From Saturnia japonica (lineage: Eukaryota > Arthropoda > Insecta > Lepidoptera > Saturniidae), in NCBI GenBank assembly GCA_033032175.1, contig CM065310.1, positions 6,448,001-6,512,000 on the forward strand: 64,000 bases of DNA. Direction: 5' to 3'. The position numbers and the translations under genes were made by a program. A model generated the notes under the pieces. The model had not been told where the DNA came from. It did not search any database and saw only the letters and a program-made list of their open reading frames with translations. This document shows positions 35,863 through 47,240 of this stretch, piece by piece (the first letter of the stretch is position 1; the number at the start of each line of letters is the position of its first letter).

Positions 35863-38623
35863 TGTATAATAACAGGAACAATACATAATGTTTTGTTTGT
35901 TTGCATGTTTGTTTTGCATGGTTGTTTATATTTAGCCATGGCATATTAAACCTTAAAAACAATTAAGTTACTTTATCATAAAGGCTATTTTATTAAGTTA
36001 AATTTTGCCCTTTATAGCATGTTATCTGGACACATAGCTTAGGAGATAATGATAAATTAATAGTACATTATTGCAAAGGCCGTGTAGTAGGCACTTGTAG
36101 GTCGAGTATGAGTTTGAAGGCCGAGCCAATTGCCATTTCCGCCGAGGCAAATTCAATACTTCGCGCATTCTTTTTTCGAAAATAATGACAATATTTCTAT
36201 GCAAGTTTGAGAAAAAAATGTTAACCCTCGGCTCGGGTCTGTGAATATAGTATTGTAGTAGTAGTGACGCGAATGAGCCGTGTAACTCATAAACTTGGAC
36301 TCGGGAGAACACAGCATAATATTCTTTTAGATTTTATAGCCTTTTTATTGAGGAAGGGTATTAGCTATTTAACTTCACGCTAAGACTTTAATGAGCGGAG
36401 CAGTAACCATGAAAGTCAAGTAATCTGGAAAGCTGTAGACAAGTAGGGGAAATGAGAACGAGTACTATTTTATTATTATTTTAAGTTAAAAGACTACACG
36501 GCTACGTTGGCGGCGCGGCGCGATGTTTGTCGGATAAAATTAACACTGGTGAAACCGTGGGGTTCAACTAGTAAATAGAATATTTTTCAAATTATCCTTA
36601 TTATATTTAAATATAAATATAACAAGACCTTGCTACGACTTCCTCGTTAATACCGTCTAGCGAGTTCTTGTGGCAATTTAAAATACGTGTTTCTAGATAT
36701 TATTTTATTATTACAACACAACTAAAAAAGAAATACAATAATAATAAGTAACGTACCGTGAAGGAGTAAACAGGTCCCAGTCTCCTCAGTGCAATTGCTA
36801 CAGTGTATCAGCGCTTGTATTCTGACTGGGCCATCACGGACACCAATAAAAATAAACAAATAGAAAAAAATAATACAATGCATACTAACAATAAAAAAAA
36901 AATATACAAGGAGTAAGTAAAGACTGTGTTACAGAGAGTGAGGAAACTATGTTCACACTTTTAAGATCACCCTAAGCTATAAATCTGGTCCTGTAATAAA
37001 AGTATGTTGTGTTGCTGTAAAAGTTTGGACTGTTTTTAAAGAACGAAGTGGCGGAGGTAAAACATTCCAGCATCGTGACGCCGTAAACTTAAATGAACCT
37101 CCGAAATCCAAGCATAAAGCTACTGGCTCTTCTTGAGAATCTATGTTAAGACTCTGCCCAAATCAACTTCATATATAGATAATTCGGGTTTTACTTGTTA
37201 ACTATTCCGAACACAAGTACTTAAAGATGCAGCAGCCTCATAGGCGCCTTAATTTTTAACAACTTATAAGCGTTTAAATAGGGTGAAAAATTATATGTGC
37301 ACATGTCGAAACATCTAAAGAGAAACGTGCACAAGCACACATGCTACGAAACTAAGGGGAATTTCTGCAATAAGTCATAATAATGAGGCATTTTACGAAT
37401 TTTAGTGTAGATGGTAATTTTTATCTTAGTTTATTGTGTATGTTAAGATTTATAGAACCAAAAATACTTATACTTACACTTTTCTTCAAGTATTTTATTG
37501 AAACCCGTTTTTAAATTCACAACTCCACTATCTATATAAAAAAAAATTGACTGTTCGTCAGTAAGCACATAACTTGAGAACGGTTGGACCGATTTTGCTA
37601 ACTTTTGTTTGAAAATGTTCGCAATAGAAAAAAAGTATCGGGAAAATTTTAAAATTTGGGAAAAACTGAGTGTACTTTTTTTCTATTGGATTTTTGTATG
37701 AACTCAAGACCTTAACTCATGATTCAAAGGATGGATATGCGATTTTTTTTTTGTTTTGTTTATGGTAATGGAAAATTTATGAGGGAAAAAATGGTATAGG
37801 TGGCGCTGTGGTCGAGTAATTGAAGGGTAACCGGCCCGGGAATGGGCCAATTAAACACATTGTAATGCTTTATAAATTCAGCCTATATCGTATTGATAAA
37901 AAATTGTATTATATTATTATTTTGTAACAGAAAAAGTGACATAAATAAGTATCTTTTTAAATTTCGGTATTGTGCTTGTAAAGTATGTCAATATAAATTC
38001 GTTTTGAAATGTAGAATTCGAATATTGCTATATGTGAGTAGATAAAGTTATTTACTCGACTGTAACATAGATGATTGCTGAATTTAATAACTTTACACCG
38101 TAGTAGTTTTGTAAAAGCACATTTTTAGATTAAGAATATGTTAATAGTTCCACCTGCCGTGTGTCTAGATTGGCAAAATTCCAATTTTTTTTTTTTTTAC
38201 ATAGGTATACAAATTTTAATCAAAATCAGTTGAGCTTTTTTACAGTTTCTAAAAGTATTAGTAACAATTCTTATATCTTATTAATTATGGAATGACAATT
38301 GGTTACTCTGTAAAAAATGTCCAAAAATCTTTCAAATCTGTTTTGAGATAAATCTAGACATACAAACTTATAGAACAGGATGCCTATCACAAAAATCGGA
38401 AATAATTGCATGTACAGACAGAGTTACAAATTTACTCATAATTTTTATTATAAAGTTTTCATTAGACATATTTTTGATAACATTCTTTTAGATGATAACA
38501 AAACTTTAAATATTTTTCAAATTATCATAAATTCTGTAAAGTGCCTCATAGTCCATCCTTTTTGTGTAAATTCTTTATGCAAAACGTTCGTAGTTGTTGT
38601 AAATAATTGAAATGTAAGTAATT

Positions 38624-38850
38624 TTATCAACATATAATTACGCTTTCCCATAAAAGCGAAGCAGCAATGATAAAATTACAATTTAAAAATGTTAAAATCT
38701 ACTCACTTTTAATTTGTCACCTTGGAACATCTTATTTAATATACACAAAGTCGAAGGCACCAGCTAGTTTCTTTTTCTTCAGTACCTACATGTGTTCATC
38801 CACAATTCTGTCAATGTCATATATAGAATATTTTACAAATTATTCTTGTA
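38624..38850. other. Spacer after duplication copy 1
   Basis: Unique A+T-rich sequence leading to the Helitron-like units; no gene. Confidence 0.5.
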
Positions 38851-40567
38851 ATCTATACATATAATAAAAACGTAACTGATCGATGTCTGTACATAGAATA
38901 TATATGAGAAAAACTATTATTGGGGGTCTCTATAAACGCAGGAGAACCCAAAACAATGATTGTTAGAATTTTTGTCTGTTTGTATGTTTGTCTGTTTGCC
39001 AACTTTTGTGCGCGCTAATCTCAGAAACGGCATAACCGATTTGGAAACGGGTTTCACTAATATATTCTGGTAAGGTTCACTTAACATTTAGTGTTTGTTT
39101 TACTTCAATAAGTTCATAAATAAAAAAGTTATATCGATTTAAAAAATCACGTCGAACATATTTTTGATAAAAATGCTATAAAATAGCTCTTCAGTTGAAT
39201 TCACAGTAATTTTAGCTATCTGTATATTATGGTTTGTAAAACGATGATGATCGAAACCTTTCATAAAGTTAAAAAATGAAGAGTTTAATAAAATAGTCCA
39301 ATATATGTTGACCTCAGATCTATGTGTTAAATCATATTAAAAGGGGGTCTGCAAAGGCTAGCTAGGTCAGTTGAATATAGCTGCGCCGCTGCTAGGGATG
39401 GCAATTCATTTCGAAAAAGATTGATTCAAATCGAACTCTTATGAATCGATTCCTAAAAAAATCGATGTCTAAAAGATCGATCTCTCAAAAATTGATCTTT
39501 TTTCGATTCACTTTCGCATTTGTATTAACAAAATAAAAATCCCTAAAATAGAAAATTAAAAGGGAACCACAACAGTTGATCTTTTGTAATTTTTACCTTA
39601 CTAAAGTACCAGTTATTATAGAGAAACATAGAAAGGTATAGAGAGAGAGAATTTATTACAGGTATATAGTGAAAGAGAATTCATTTCAAAAATTAATTAT
39701 TATAAACTGTTTTCGTTAATTTGGTGTTGGGTAATAATTTACTGTTAGTATTTTAATTGGTAAATGACACTATAGAAAATGACTGCATAATGAATTGAAT
39801 AATCCATACCTACTAATATTATTAATGCGAAAGTAATTCTTTCTGTCCCGTCTGTTGCATTTTCAAGCCTAGACCGCTAAACCAATTTTGAACAACTTTG
39901 GTTGAGAAAGGTCATTGTTTACTTTTGGAAATAAAATTAGAAGGGGTGAAATGAGTGGTGAAAGTTCGTATAAAAACCTAATTTTGATGAATTTTGATAT
40001 AAAGATATGTAGGAATTTGGAGAAAGACTTTGGCTACCTTATGTGGTGAAAATAAAACTTTAATTGGTGAAATAGGGGATGAAGGCTTGTACGAAGAACC
40101 CGTTAAACCAATTTTGATGAATAGAGATACATAGGACCTTGGAGACGGACATAGGTAATGGCACAAAGATAAAACATGAAGGGGTCAAATAGGGGATGAA
40201 AGATTGTATGAAGAACCCACTATTTCTCAATTTAGGGATATGAAAATTCATATTTATGATTTTAGGAAGAAATAAAAGGGTTTCGCGTTTTTGAAAAATG
40301 AATCGGCAGGGTGGTACAATAAGGGATGATTTACGATACTCTACACATAGAGTGATAAATCCATCTATGATTTTCTATTGCTTTGTCGGGTTTAGAGGTC
40401 AGCCAGTGTTTATGCAATAATATAGAGGGGTGGTAGGTATCGCGACCACCATACAAATAGCGATAAACCCAACTATGAATTTCTTTTGGTTCATCGTGTT
40501 CAGAGATCAGTCGGTGTATACAGTAATAATATAGTGAGGTGGTAGAGATCGCGACCACCATACCTAC
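38851..40567 (+). mobile_element. Helitron-like unit U1
   Basis: Begins TCTATACATATAATAAAA, then AACTGATCGATGTCTGTACA, a Helitron-type 5' end. It resembles U2 (40568 on) and U3 (62109 on) closely. Inside, an ATCGAT-rich patch at 39393-39545 is bounded by TAGGGAT and ATCCCTA. The 3' part consists of two satellite units with ATCGCGACCACCAT (40439 and 40548). U2 follows directly, so U1 lacks its own 3' terminus. No coding frame. Confidence 0.65.
40360..40567 (+). repeat. Satellite module, two units
   Basis: Two units of roughly 110 bp, each with TCAG(C/T)C(A/G)GTGT, TAATATAG(A/T)G and ATCGCGACCACCATAC. Same family as at 11401-11640 and the other sites listed there. Confidence 0.7.
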
Positions 40568-41804
40568 ATCTATACATATAATAAAAGCGTAACTGATCGA
40601 TGTCTGAACATAGAATATATATGAGAAAACTATTATTGGGGGCCTTTTTCAACGCAGCAGGACCCAAAACAATGATTGTTAGAATTTTTGTGTTTGTCTG
40701 TTTGTCAACGTTGGTGCGCGCTAATCTCAGAAACGGCTTAACTGATTTGGAAACGGTTTCAACTAATATATTTTTGTAAGGTTCACTTAACATTTAGTGT
40801 TGGTTTTACTTCAATAAATTCAAAAGTAAAAAAGTTATATCAACTTAAAAAATCACGTCGAACATTTGTTCGATAAAAGTGCTATAAAATAGTTCTTCAG
40901 TTGTATTCGTTGAAACTTTGAAACTGGTTTGTAAAATGGTGATTATTGAAAGTTTACATAAAGTTAAAAAATGTACAGTTTCAGAGAATTTGGAACTTTC
41001 CAATATGAGGTTGACCTTACATCTATATAATGAATCATATTAATAAGTGGTCACCCTAGGTTGGATATAAACACAAAAGCAAGTCGAGTGCCGCATCGCT
41101 GCTAGGCAATTCATTGCGAAAAAGATCTATTCGAATCAAACTCTGATGTATCGATTCACAATAAATCGAGGTATAAAAGATCGATCACTCTAAAAAATCG
41201 ACCTTCTTTTATTCACTTTTCAGATTTGAGTTAACAATATAAAAATCCCTATTAAAGAAAACAAAAAAGACACCACAACAATCGATCTTTTGCTATTTTT
41301 ACCATGCTAAAGTATCAGTTAAAGAGAAACAAAGAAAGGTGTAGAGAGAGAGAGAGAGAGAGAGAGAATTAATTTCAAAAATTTATTATTATAAACTGTT
41401 GTCGTTTTTCTGCTATTGGGTAATTTTCTGACACCATAGAGAACGACAGCATAATGAAATGAATAATCCATACTAATATTATAAATGCGAAAGTAACTTT
41501 GTCGGTCCTGTCTGTTGCATTTCACGCCCTGAAATAGACGATGAAGGTTTGTACGAAGAACGCATCTAAACAAATTTGATGAATTTTGGTATAGAGATAA
41601 ATTGGACCTTGAAGAAAACATTGGCTTACCTTATGTCGTGAAAATAAAACTTTAAGAGGTGAAATAGGGGATGAAAGATTGTATGAAGAACCCACTATTT
41701 CTAAATTAAGGGTTATGAAAATTCATATTTATGCTATTAGGATGAAATAACAGTGTTTCGTGTTTTAAAAAATAAGGGTGATTTACAATACACATAGACT
41801 GCAC

Positions 41805-42480
41805 TCCTTGATACTAAGCAAAATTTTCCTGAGACATAAGCTTACATTATACAAAACATATGTCCGTCCTATCATGACATATAAGCTGCGCTACATTCGC
41901 ACATACGTCAAAGATCAACATTAACAAATTCCAAATCCTCCAAACCCGATTCTTACGTAAAATTAACAAAGCCCATTGGTACGTTGGTCGAATTGTATAT
42001 TAAATATCTTACGCGATCGTACTTCGACACTGCTTCGAATCACGTGAATCCGTTGGTCAAAGATGCCGCGACTTAAACTCCAAAACCAAACATCCCACGC
42101 AAACAACTCCGGTCGCGAATATCTTCACCGAGCCCGTTTATAAGATCGAGGAAATAAACAAATACTACTCCACCATCTCTCCAAACAAAGCGTGCTCGCG
42201 CCCACGCCCGCGAACCACCGTTCCCTCCGCAGAGGACGGGCTGCTAATTTCGCTCCCGCAAACCCGTCATGTCCTCCTTCTCTTACGGCAACTCAAGCCT
42301 AGATCCGTTCCCTCGGTGTAGAACCTTTGAGTCATGCAGCCGCTCGCGTGACACAGGTGACACTGCACTTGCAATCACGGAGCTACCCACACACATCATT
42401 ACACACAATATGTACATACATACGTGCACACCACTTATGTACATAGATTCTGTAAGGGACCTTTTTTTCTTTTTTTACGA
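41805..42480 (+). pseudogene. Jockey-type LINE 3' remnant
   Basis: Broken frames give LTLYKTYVRPIMTY, a hallmark of the region after the jockey reverse transcriptase, then further on, in another frame, YFDTASNHVNPLVKDA, then a Pro/Arg-rich tail. It has several stops and is severely 5'-truncated. It sits inside the Helitron-like unit U2, so it is a later insertion into it or cargo. Confidence 0.65.
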
Positions 42481-42531
42481 TAGTTACTTTCGATCATGTT
42501 TCCAGAATACTAAATACTTATACACATGTTC

Positions 42532-42800
42532 ATTCCTTTCTCCCACGAGGCAGGGACATGTTATATGTATGCGTTAGTGTAGCTCGAATTTTCTACAGAT
42601 AGGGAATTAGTCAGTTCGCGTCCTTTTCACAATCGCGGTAATAGCCCAAGCCGACGTCCGGCCACTTTGGCATCTTTGTGCGCATGTTGCTCACGCTTTC
42701 GCGGCTGGATGCCTTAAGCGTTCGCCCCCAAGCCTGGTGAAGCTGTCAAAACCATAAGTGGCTCTATTTCTTTAGGGCCCCTTAGGCTAACAGTATATCA
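42532..42800 (-). repeat. Dispersed repeat family C, copy 2 (inverted)
   Basis: Inverse of 14765-15035; landmarks are CCCACGAGGCAGGGACATGT and GCGTTCGCCCCCAAGCCTGG. Confidence 0.65.
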
Positions 42801-42973
42801 GTGAGAAAGAAAAAAAACATCTATAATTTTCTTTAGGTTTATCGTGTTCAGAGATTAGTCAGTGTATATACAGTAATATAGCGGGGTGGTAGGGATCGCG
42901 ACCATCATACACATAGTGTTAAACACGTATGATTTTCTTTTGGTTTGTCGTGTTCCGAGGTCAGTCCGTGTAT

Positions 42974-43622
42974 AGATACTATTAATAATTTAGTAAAGCG
43001 GACGAGTTTTTTTTATCTGTTTGTTTAAACATGGTAATCTCTGGACAACTGATAGCGGTCGGATTCGAAAAATTCTTTTTGTATATGATAGCCAGATTCA
43101 CGAATAATAGTATAGGCTATCTGGAACTAAGCTGTACCTCTCAGCTAGCCTTAAATATTGATTTTTGTTTAATTAAGTCGAAGTGAAAGTCTTCCCGAAC
43201 TACTTTATCCGCATGTGCTGGCGTAATGGTTAGTGATACGTAAATATAATATTCTACAAAAATATTGTTCTTTAGTATATCTAAAAAAGTCTCCGATAAC
43301 ATATGCCAATTTCTTAATAGCATAAGCTACAATAAGGTACTTTGCGAGTTTTTATGTTGAAGATTAAAAATTGATTTTGAGCTTTATTTTTAGGCTTATT
43401 ATATTAATCCTTACGAACAAAGTTATTTCATCATAAAAACAATTTAATTTTTTCTTTTTATAGTATGTAATTAGGACACATAGTTCAGGAGAAAATGAAA
43501 AATTAAAATATTTTTTACTTGCGGGAAGTGATATCAATTATGATAGACTACACGGGTGCGTCGCGTTGGCGGCGCGGTATTTGTTGGATAAAAACTCGGG
43601 TGAAACCGAGGGGCACAGCTAG
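42974..43622 (+). mobile_element. Short non-autonomous Helitron
   Basis: About 650 bp. The 5' part (ACTATTAATAATTTAGTAAA, then GCGGACGAGTTTTTTTT) matches the Helitron start at 63850, though its first bases are altered. The 3' end reads CTCGGGTGAAACCGAGGGGC then ACAGCTAG|T, with a CTCGG/CCGAG hairpin just before CTAG. Its 3' half resembles 35963-36571. No coding frame. Confidence 0.65.
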
Positions 43623-43871
43623 TCTTTAAATATATCTAATAAGACGGCGCGAAGACTTCCTTTTTAAATCTGTCCAGACAGTTTTGTGGCAATTTAAAAT
43701 GCATGTTCCTAGATATTATCGAAGACCACTTGTGCGCATAACGAAACTACATCACGTAAAATGTCGCCAAAATTACATTATTTAGGGCCAAATAACATTG
43801 GCCTATGAATTAGAACAATTGTAACCACAACCACAGTATAGATCAAGAAAACGCCAAAAACTCTCACCAGT
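43623..43871. other. Spacer before duplication copy 2
   Basis: A+T-rich, no gene seen. Confidence 0.45.
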
Positions 43872-44402
43872 TAGTTATTACATAAAAATATGTATACATA
43901 GGGTATATTATTATGTTCTCGAAAACCGAGATTTGTATTCCAAAAGGAATAATTTGAAGCTTGAATAAATACAAAAATACGAGGTAAAGTTTTTAGCAAT
44001 CAATCTGAAAATTTATATTGAACTTGTGCCTGCGTTTGAAGCCAAATAAATGATTGCAGTAATACCGTGAGGCATTTTTTTTTCAATTTTACATTTGCTT
44101 GTGCAAATTATCGTGAGAAGTATTCGCACGTTATACTTCTGGAAAAAAACCCATTTTTTATAAACTAGCATGAGTTCTTTTTTTTTAGTATTAGTTTATC
44201 CTTTCGAACAGAATTAGAAGATAAAAGAATTACATGTATTTCTACGATACAGAAGCATTTTACGAATCACACTGAATGTATATTGTAATTGTAAACTTAA
44301 TTTATTGTGTATGTTAAGATATTAAAGATTCAAAAATATTTATACTTACACTTTTATTCAAGTATTTTATTGAAACCCGTTTTTAAAATGACAACTCCAC
44401 TA

Positions 44403-46662
44403 TCTATAGAAATAAAAAATTGAAATTCTGTTCGTTAGTAGGCACATCAATATTCCGCTGTTATTTGTGTCTCTATAGTAATTTAAATCCGACTCAACTG
44501 TGACTATTTATATCATTCTTGAAAGTGCTCAGTGTTTGATTCGGCACAATATTACATTTTAGTTGAAATTTTACAATATAATATAAGCATCTAACGTCAT
44601 TTCCAACTCTACAATAAATCACACATTTCATGATTAGTATCTAAACAACTCGTTACACGATTATATTAGCATGTTTTTTAAGTTTACGTTATAATAATAA
44701 GGATATACAGTTAAGGTCGCTGCGAATATAAATACCAAGGATGCTGAGGCTGTCACGCATTCCTAGTGATGTCTGAAGAGTGGGGGGATACAGGGGGGAC
44801 AACCAACTTACTTGTTTGATTTATCCATAATAGCTATTAAGTTACTAAAGTTACCAATCATAAAGTGTCATTTCCAAAACTGTTGATATCATGGTGATAC
44901 TAGTCCCGTCATTCCCATCAGTGCTGTAAAATTTTAATTTTAATTATCTTTGAAAAAAAAGTCGTTCAGCTGTGTCATTTATATGTATAATATGTTTTTT
45001 TTTTCATTTATATAAACCGATATAATACCCAAATAATATTTTGCCAACATATTCAAAAATACATTGAAATGTATGGCCGTACACATTTAGTTTATTTGCC
45101 CGGGTATGTTTTTTAGGTGTCATGTAATAGGAGGCGAGTCTGCTACTGAGAATGTCTTAGAAAAACCCAATCTCAACATTTGTTGAGAAAAACATATTCT
45201 CAGTGTAATTATACGCAACAATATAAATTATAGTAATTATTTAAACCCACCAGTAGGTAACATCTAATATTAACTATACTGTCCCCTAATTACGTATTTA
45301 GTTCAAAGCGGTAGCAGAAATCGCTAGATAACAGCAAAAATAAAGCAAATTGAGATTTTTTTTTGTTTAAAGGTTAGGATTTTGGCCATAATCTCACCTG
45401 ATGCTAAGTGACTATATGGCCTGAGTGGAGAGTTGGCTCTCAAGTGCAGCTGCAGGAACAAAGTTAAAAGTCCTTGGTGACAGATTTTCAACTTGAGGGT
45501 AATAGCTAGCAAGGCGGACTATAGAAAATTCCCTACCACCATGCTATGGTTTCATCACGACGTTTTCCTTTAACAAAAGCTCAGGCTTATTGCAGAGATT
45601 AGAACTCAAGTCGATCGACGCGACGTCCGTACCCGCTAACGAAACTAACAATCGCAGCCAAATAAGCTAGCGTTGTGTTCTTGCGGCGAATAGGGTTTCG
45701 AGCGCTTCTTGGGGAATGGGAGGATTCTAAGGGAGTTAGGGTACAGATAAATTTCTTTGAATATTTCTCCCTACATGGGGCAGTTTAACTGGTGGTATAT
45801 TTCCAACCTACAGAAGCTCGCAGGCAAATAACTATGTGTTGTATTCCTGCGGTCAGTGGGATTTCCAGAGTTGCACCGAGAAGGACATTTCAAGGTCGGC
45901 GACACGATAATCATATTTTTGGTATTACAGTCATCCATACGTCAAGCCTTGCCTTGTTTGCCATATTAATTATATAAGAAAATGAAAAAATAGGCTACCA
46001 CTGAATCATAATTGTTACGTTATGCTACTCACGTAATATTTAGTCATTTCTGATATCGCTTTACTTTTGCGAAATAAAGTAATTAAAAATGATATTTGGG
46101 CGCTTAAATGGCTTACGCTGGGTAAACCTTATAAAATACATCAAAATAATGTACTGACATTTAATATAGATTAAAACTATCCTTTACAGTTTTCCATTTA
46201 AATGAATAACGTAGAAGATATCACGAATTCAATATTACGCGCTACCAGAGAAATTCCTGTCAGCAAAACGGTCGAGTTGCGCGTCCTGAGTTAAGGGCAC
46301 TTACCGCCTGTATCCCCAAAATGTTAGGCAGAGGTGTACATCCACAGTTCACTGAGTATGTTTTAGGTCCCATGTAATAGAGGGCGAGTTTATTGACTAT
46401 TGTCATTAATCGAGCACAAATCCAAACTCCGAGCTGCCTTTTGAGAATTTCATAGCAAAACCCAATAATACTGCTCGACCTGCGAATCCTAACCTACGAC
46501 CTCAAGCATAGCAGTCACGTTTAGGATAATTAGGCTAATGAGGCAAATATGAAGTTATGAACTAATAAATATTAAAGCGATAAACTCTAAATCAGGCTTT
46601 TTAATACATAAAATAAAGTACTTTGTAAATTGTACCCGGGCGAAGCAGGGGCGGGCTGCTAG
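44403..46662 (+). mobile_element. Non-autonomous Helitron (copy in duplication 2)
   Basis: Counterpart of 33722-35862 with the same ends (A|TCTATAG and CTGCTAG|T). It holds the fuller family A copy 4 (45378-45975). Confidence 0.5.
45378..45975 (+). repeat. Dispersed repeat family A, copy 4
   Basis: Carries the central ATGGTTTCATCACGACG block and the AAGTCGATCGACGCGACG segment that match inverted copy 6; these are missing from its twin, copy 3. Confidence 0.65.
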
Positions 46663-46960
46663 TGTATAATAACAGGAACAATACATAATGTTTTGTTTGT
46701 TTGCATGTTTGTTTTGCATGGTTGTTTATATTTAGCCATGGCATATTAAACCTTAAAAACAATTAAGTTACTTTATCATAAAGGCTATTTTATTAAGTTA
46801 AATTTTGCCCTTTATAGCATGTTATCTGGACACATAGCTTACGAGATAATGATAAATTAATAGTACATTATTGCAAAGGCCGTGTAGTAGGCACTTGTAG
46901 ATCGAGTATGAGTTTGAAGGTCGAGCCAATTGCCATTTCCGCCGAGGCATATATAGTGCT

Positions 46961-47240
46961 TTTCTCAAACTTGCATAGAAATATTGTCATTATTTTGGAA
47001 AAAAGAACAGGCGAAGTATCGAATTTACGGATAAATAAAATCAAATCCATTCCAGGAGAATTTTTTGTATTTGGAACATTACAATGCTCCAGCAAATGTT
47101 GTATGAAACGGCGTGCTGGGGTTATTAAATATACACTTTAATTGGATCTCTTTTATCATTCTTGGCATGTCCGTAAATTCAATACTTCGCGCGTTCTTTT
47201 TTCGAAAATAATGACAATATTTCTATGCAAGTTTGAGAAA
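46961..47240. repeat. Long inverted repeat, two 70-bp arms
   Basis: The left arm 46961-47030 (TTTCTCAAACTTGCATAGAA to GAATTTACGG) pairs with the right arm 47171-47240 (CCGTAAATTCAATACTTCGC to GTTTGAGAAA) with about four mismatches. The 140-bp loop has no frame. Only the right arm exists in duplication copy 1. Confidence 0.85.

Larger units (their letters stand above)
33191..38623 (+). repeat. Large direct repeat, copy 1 (5.4 kb)
   Basis: Nearly identical to 43872-49653, starting at TAGTTATTACATAAAAATAT and ending at AATTGAAATGTAAGTAATT in both. Sampled by eye, the copies differ at about one site per 60-100 bp. Copy 1 lacks about 130 bp near 34866 (replaced by a short CTTCTTCTATGCTAT filler) and about 220 bp near 36150. 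It contains a Helitron (33722-35862), a second Helitron 3' end (CTAG at 36568-36571, then T), another TCTATA start (37531) and family A copy 3 (34698-35175). No gene. Confidence 0.9.
40568..42973 (+). mobile_element. Helitron-like unit U2, interrupted
   Basis: Second copy of the U1 sequence, diverged. It contains an (AG)n run at 41341-41366. At about 41800 it is interrupted by a jockey-type LINE 3' piece and family C, resuming at about 42820 with one and a half satellite units (ATCGCGACCATCAT at 42895). Confidence 0.6.

Noticed and set aside
38380..38610. 76-codon frame, identical to 49410-49640
   Set aside because: Identity is expected for a 231-bp piece of a ~1% diverged duplication. No domain, strongly A+T-rich, no start context.
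38851..43622. Search for an autonomous Helitron (Rep/helicase)
   Set aside because: No Rep two-His motif or helicase frame anywhere in the Helitron-like units.
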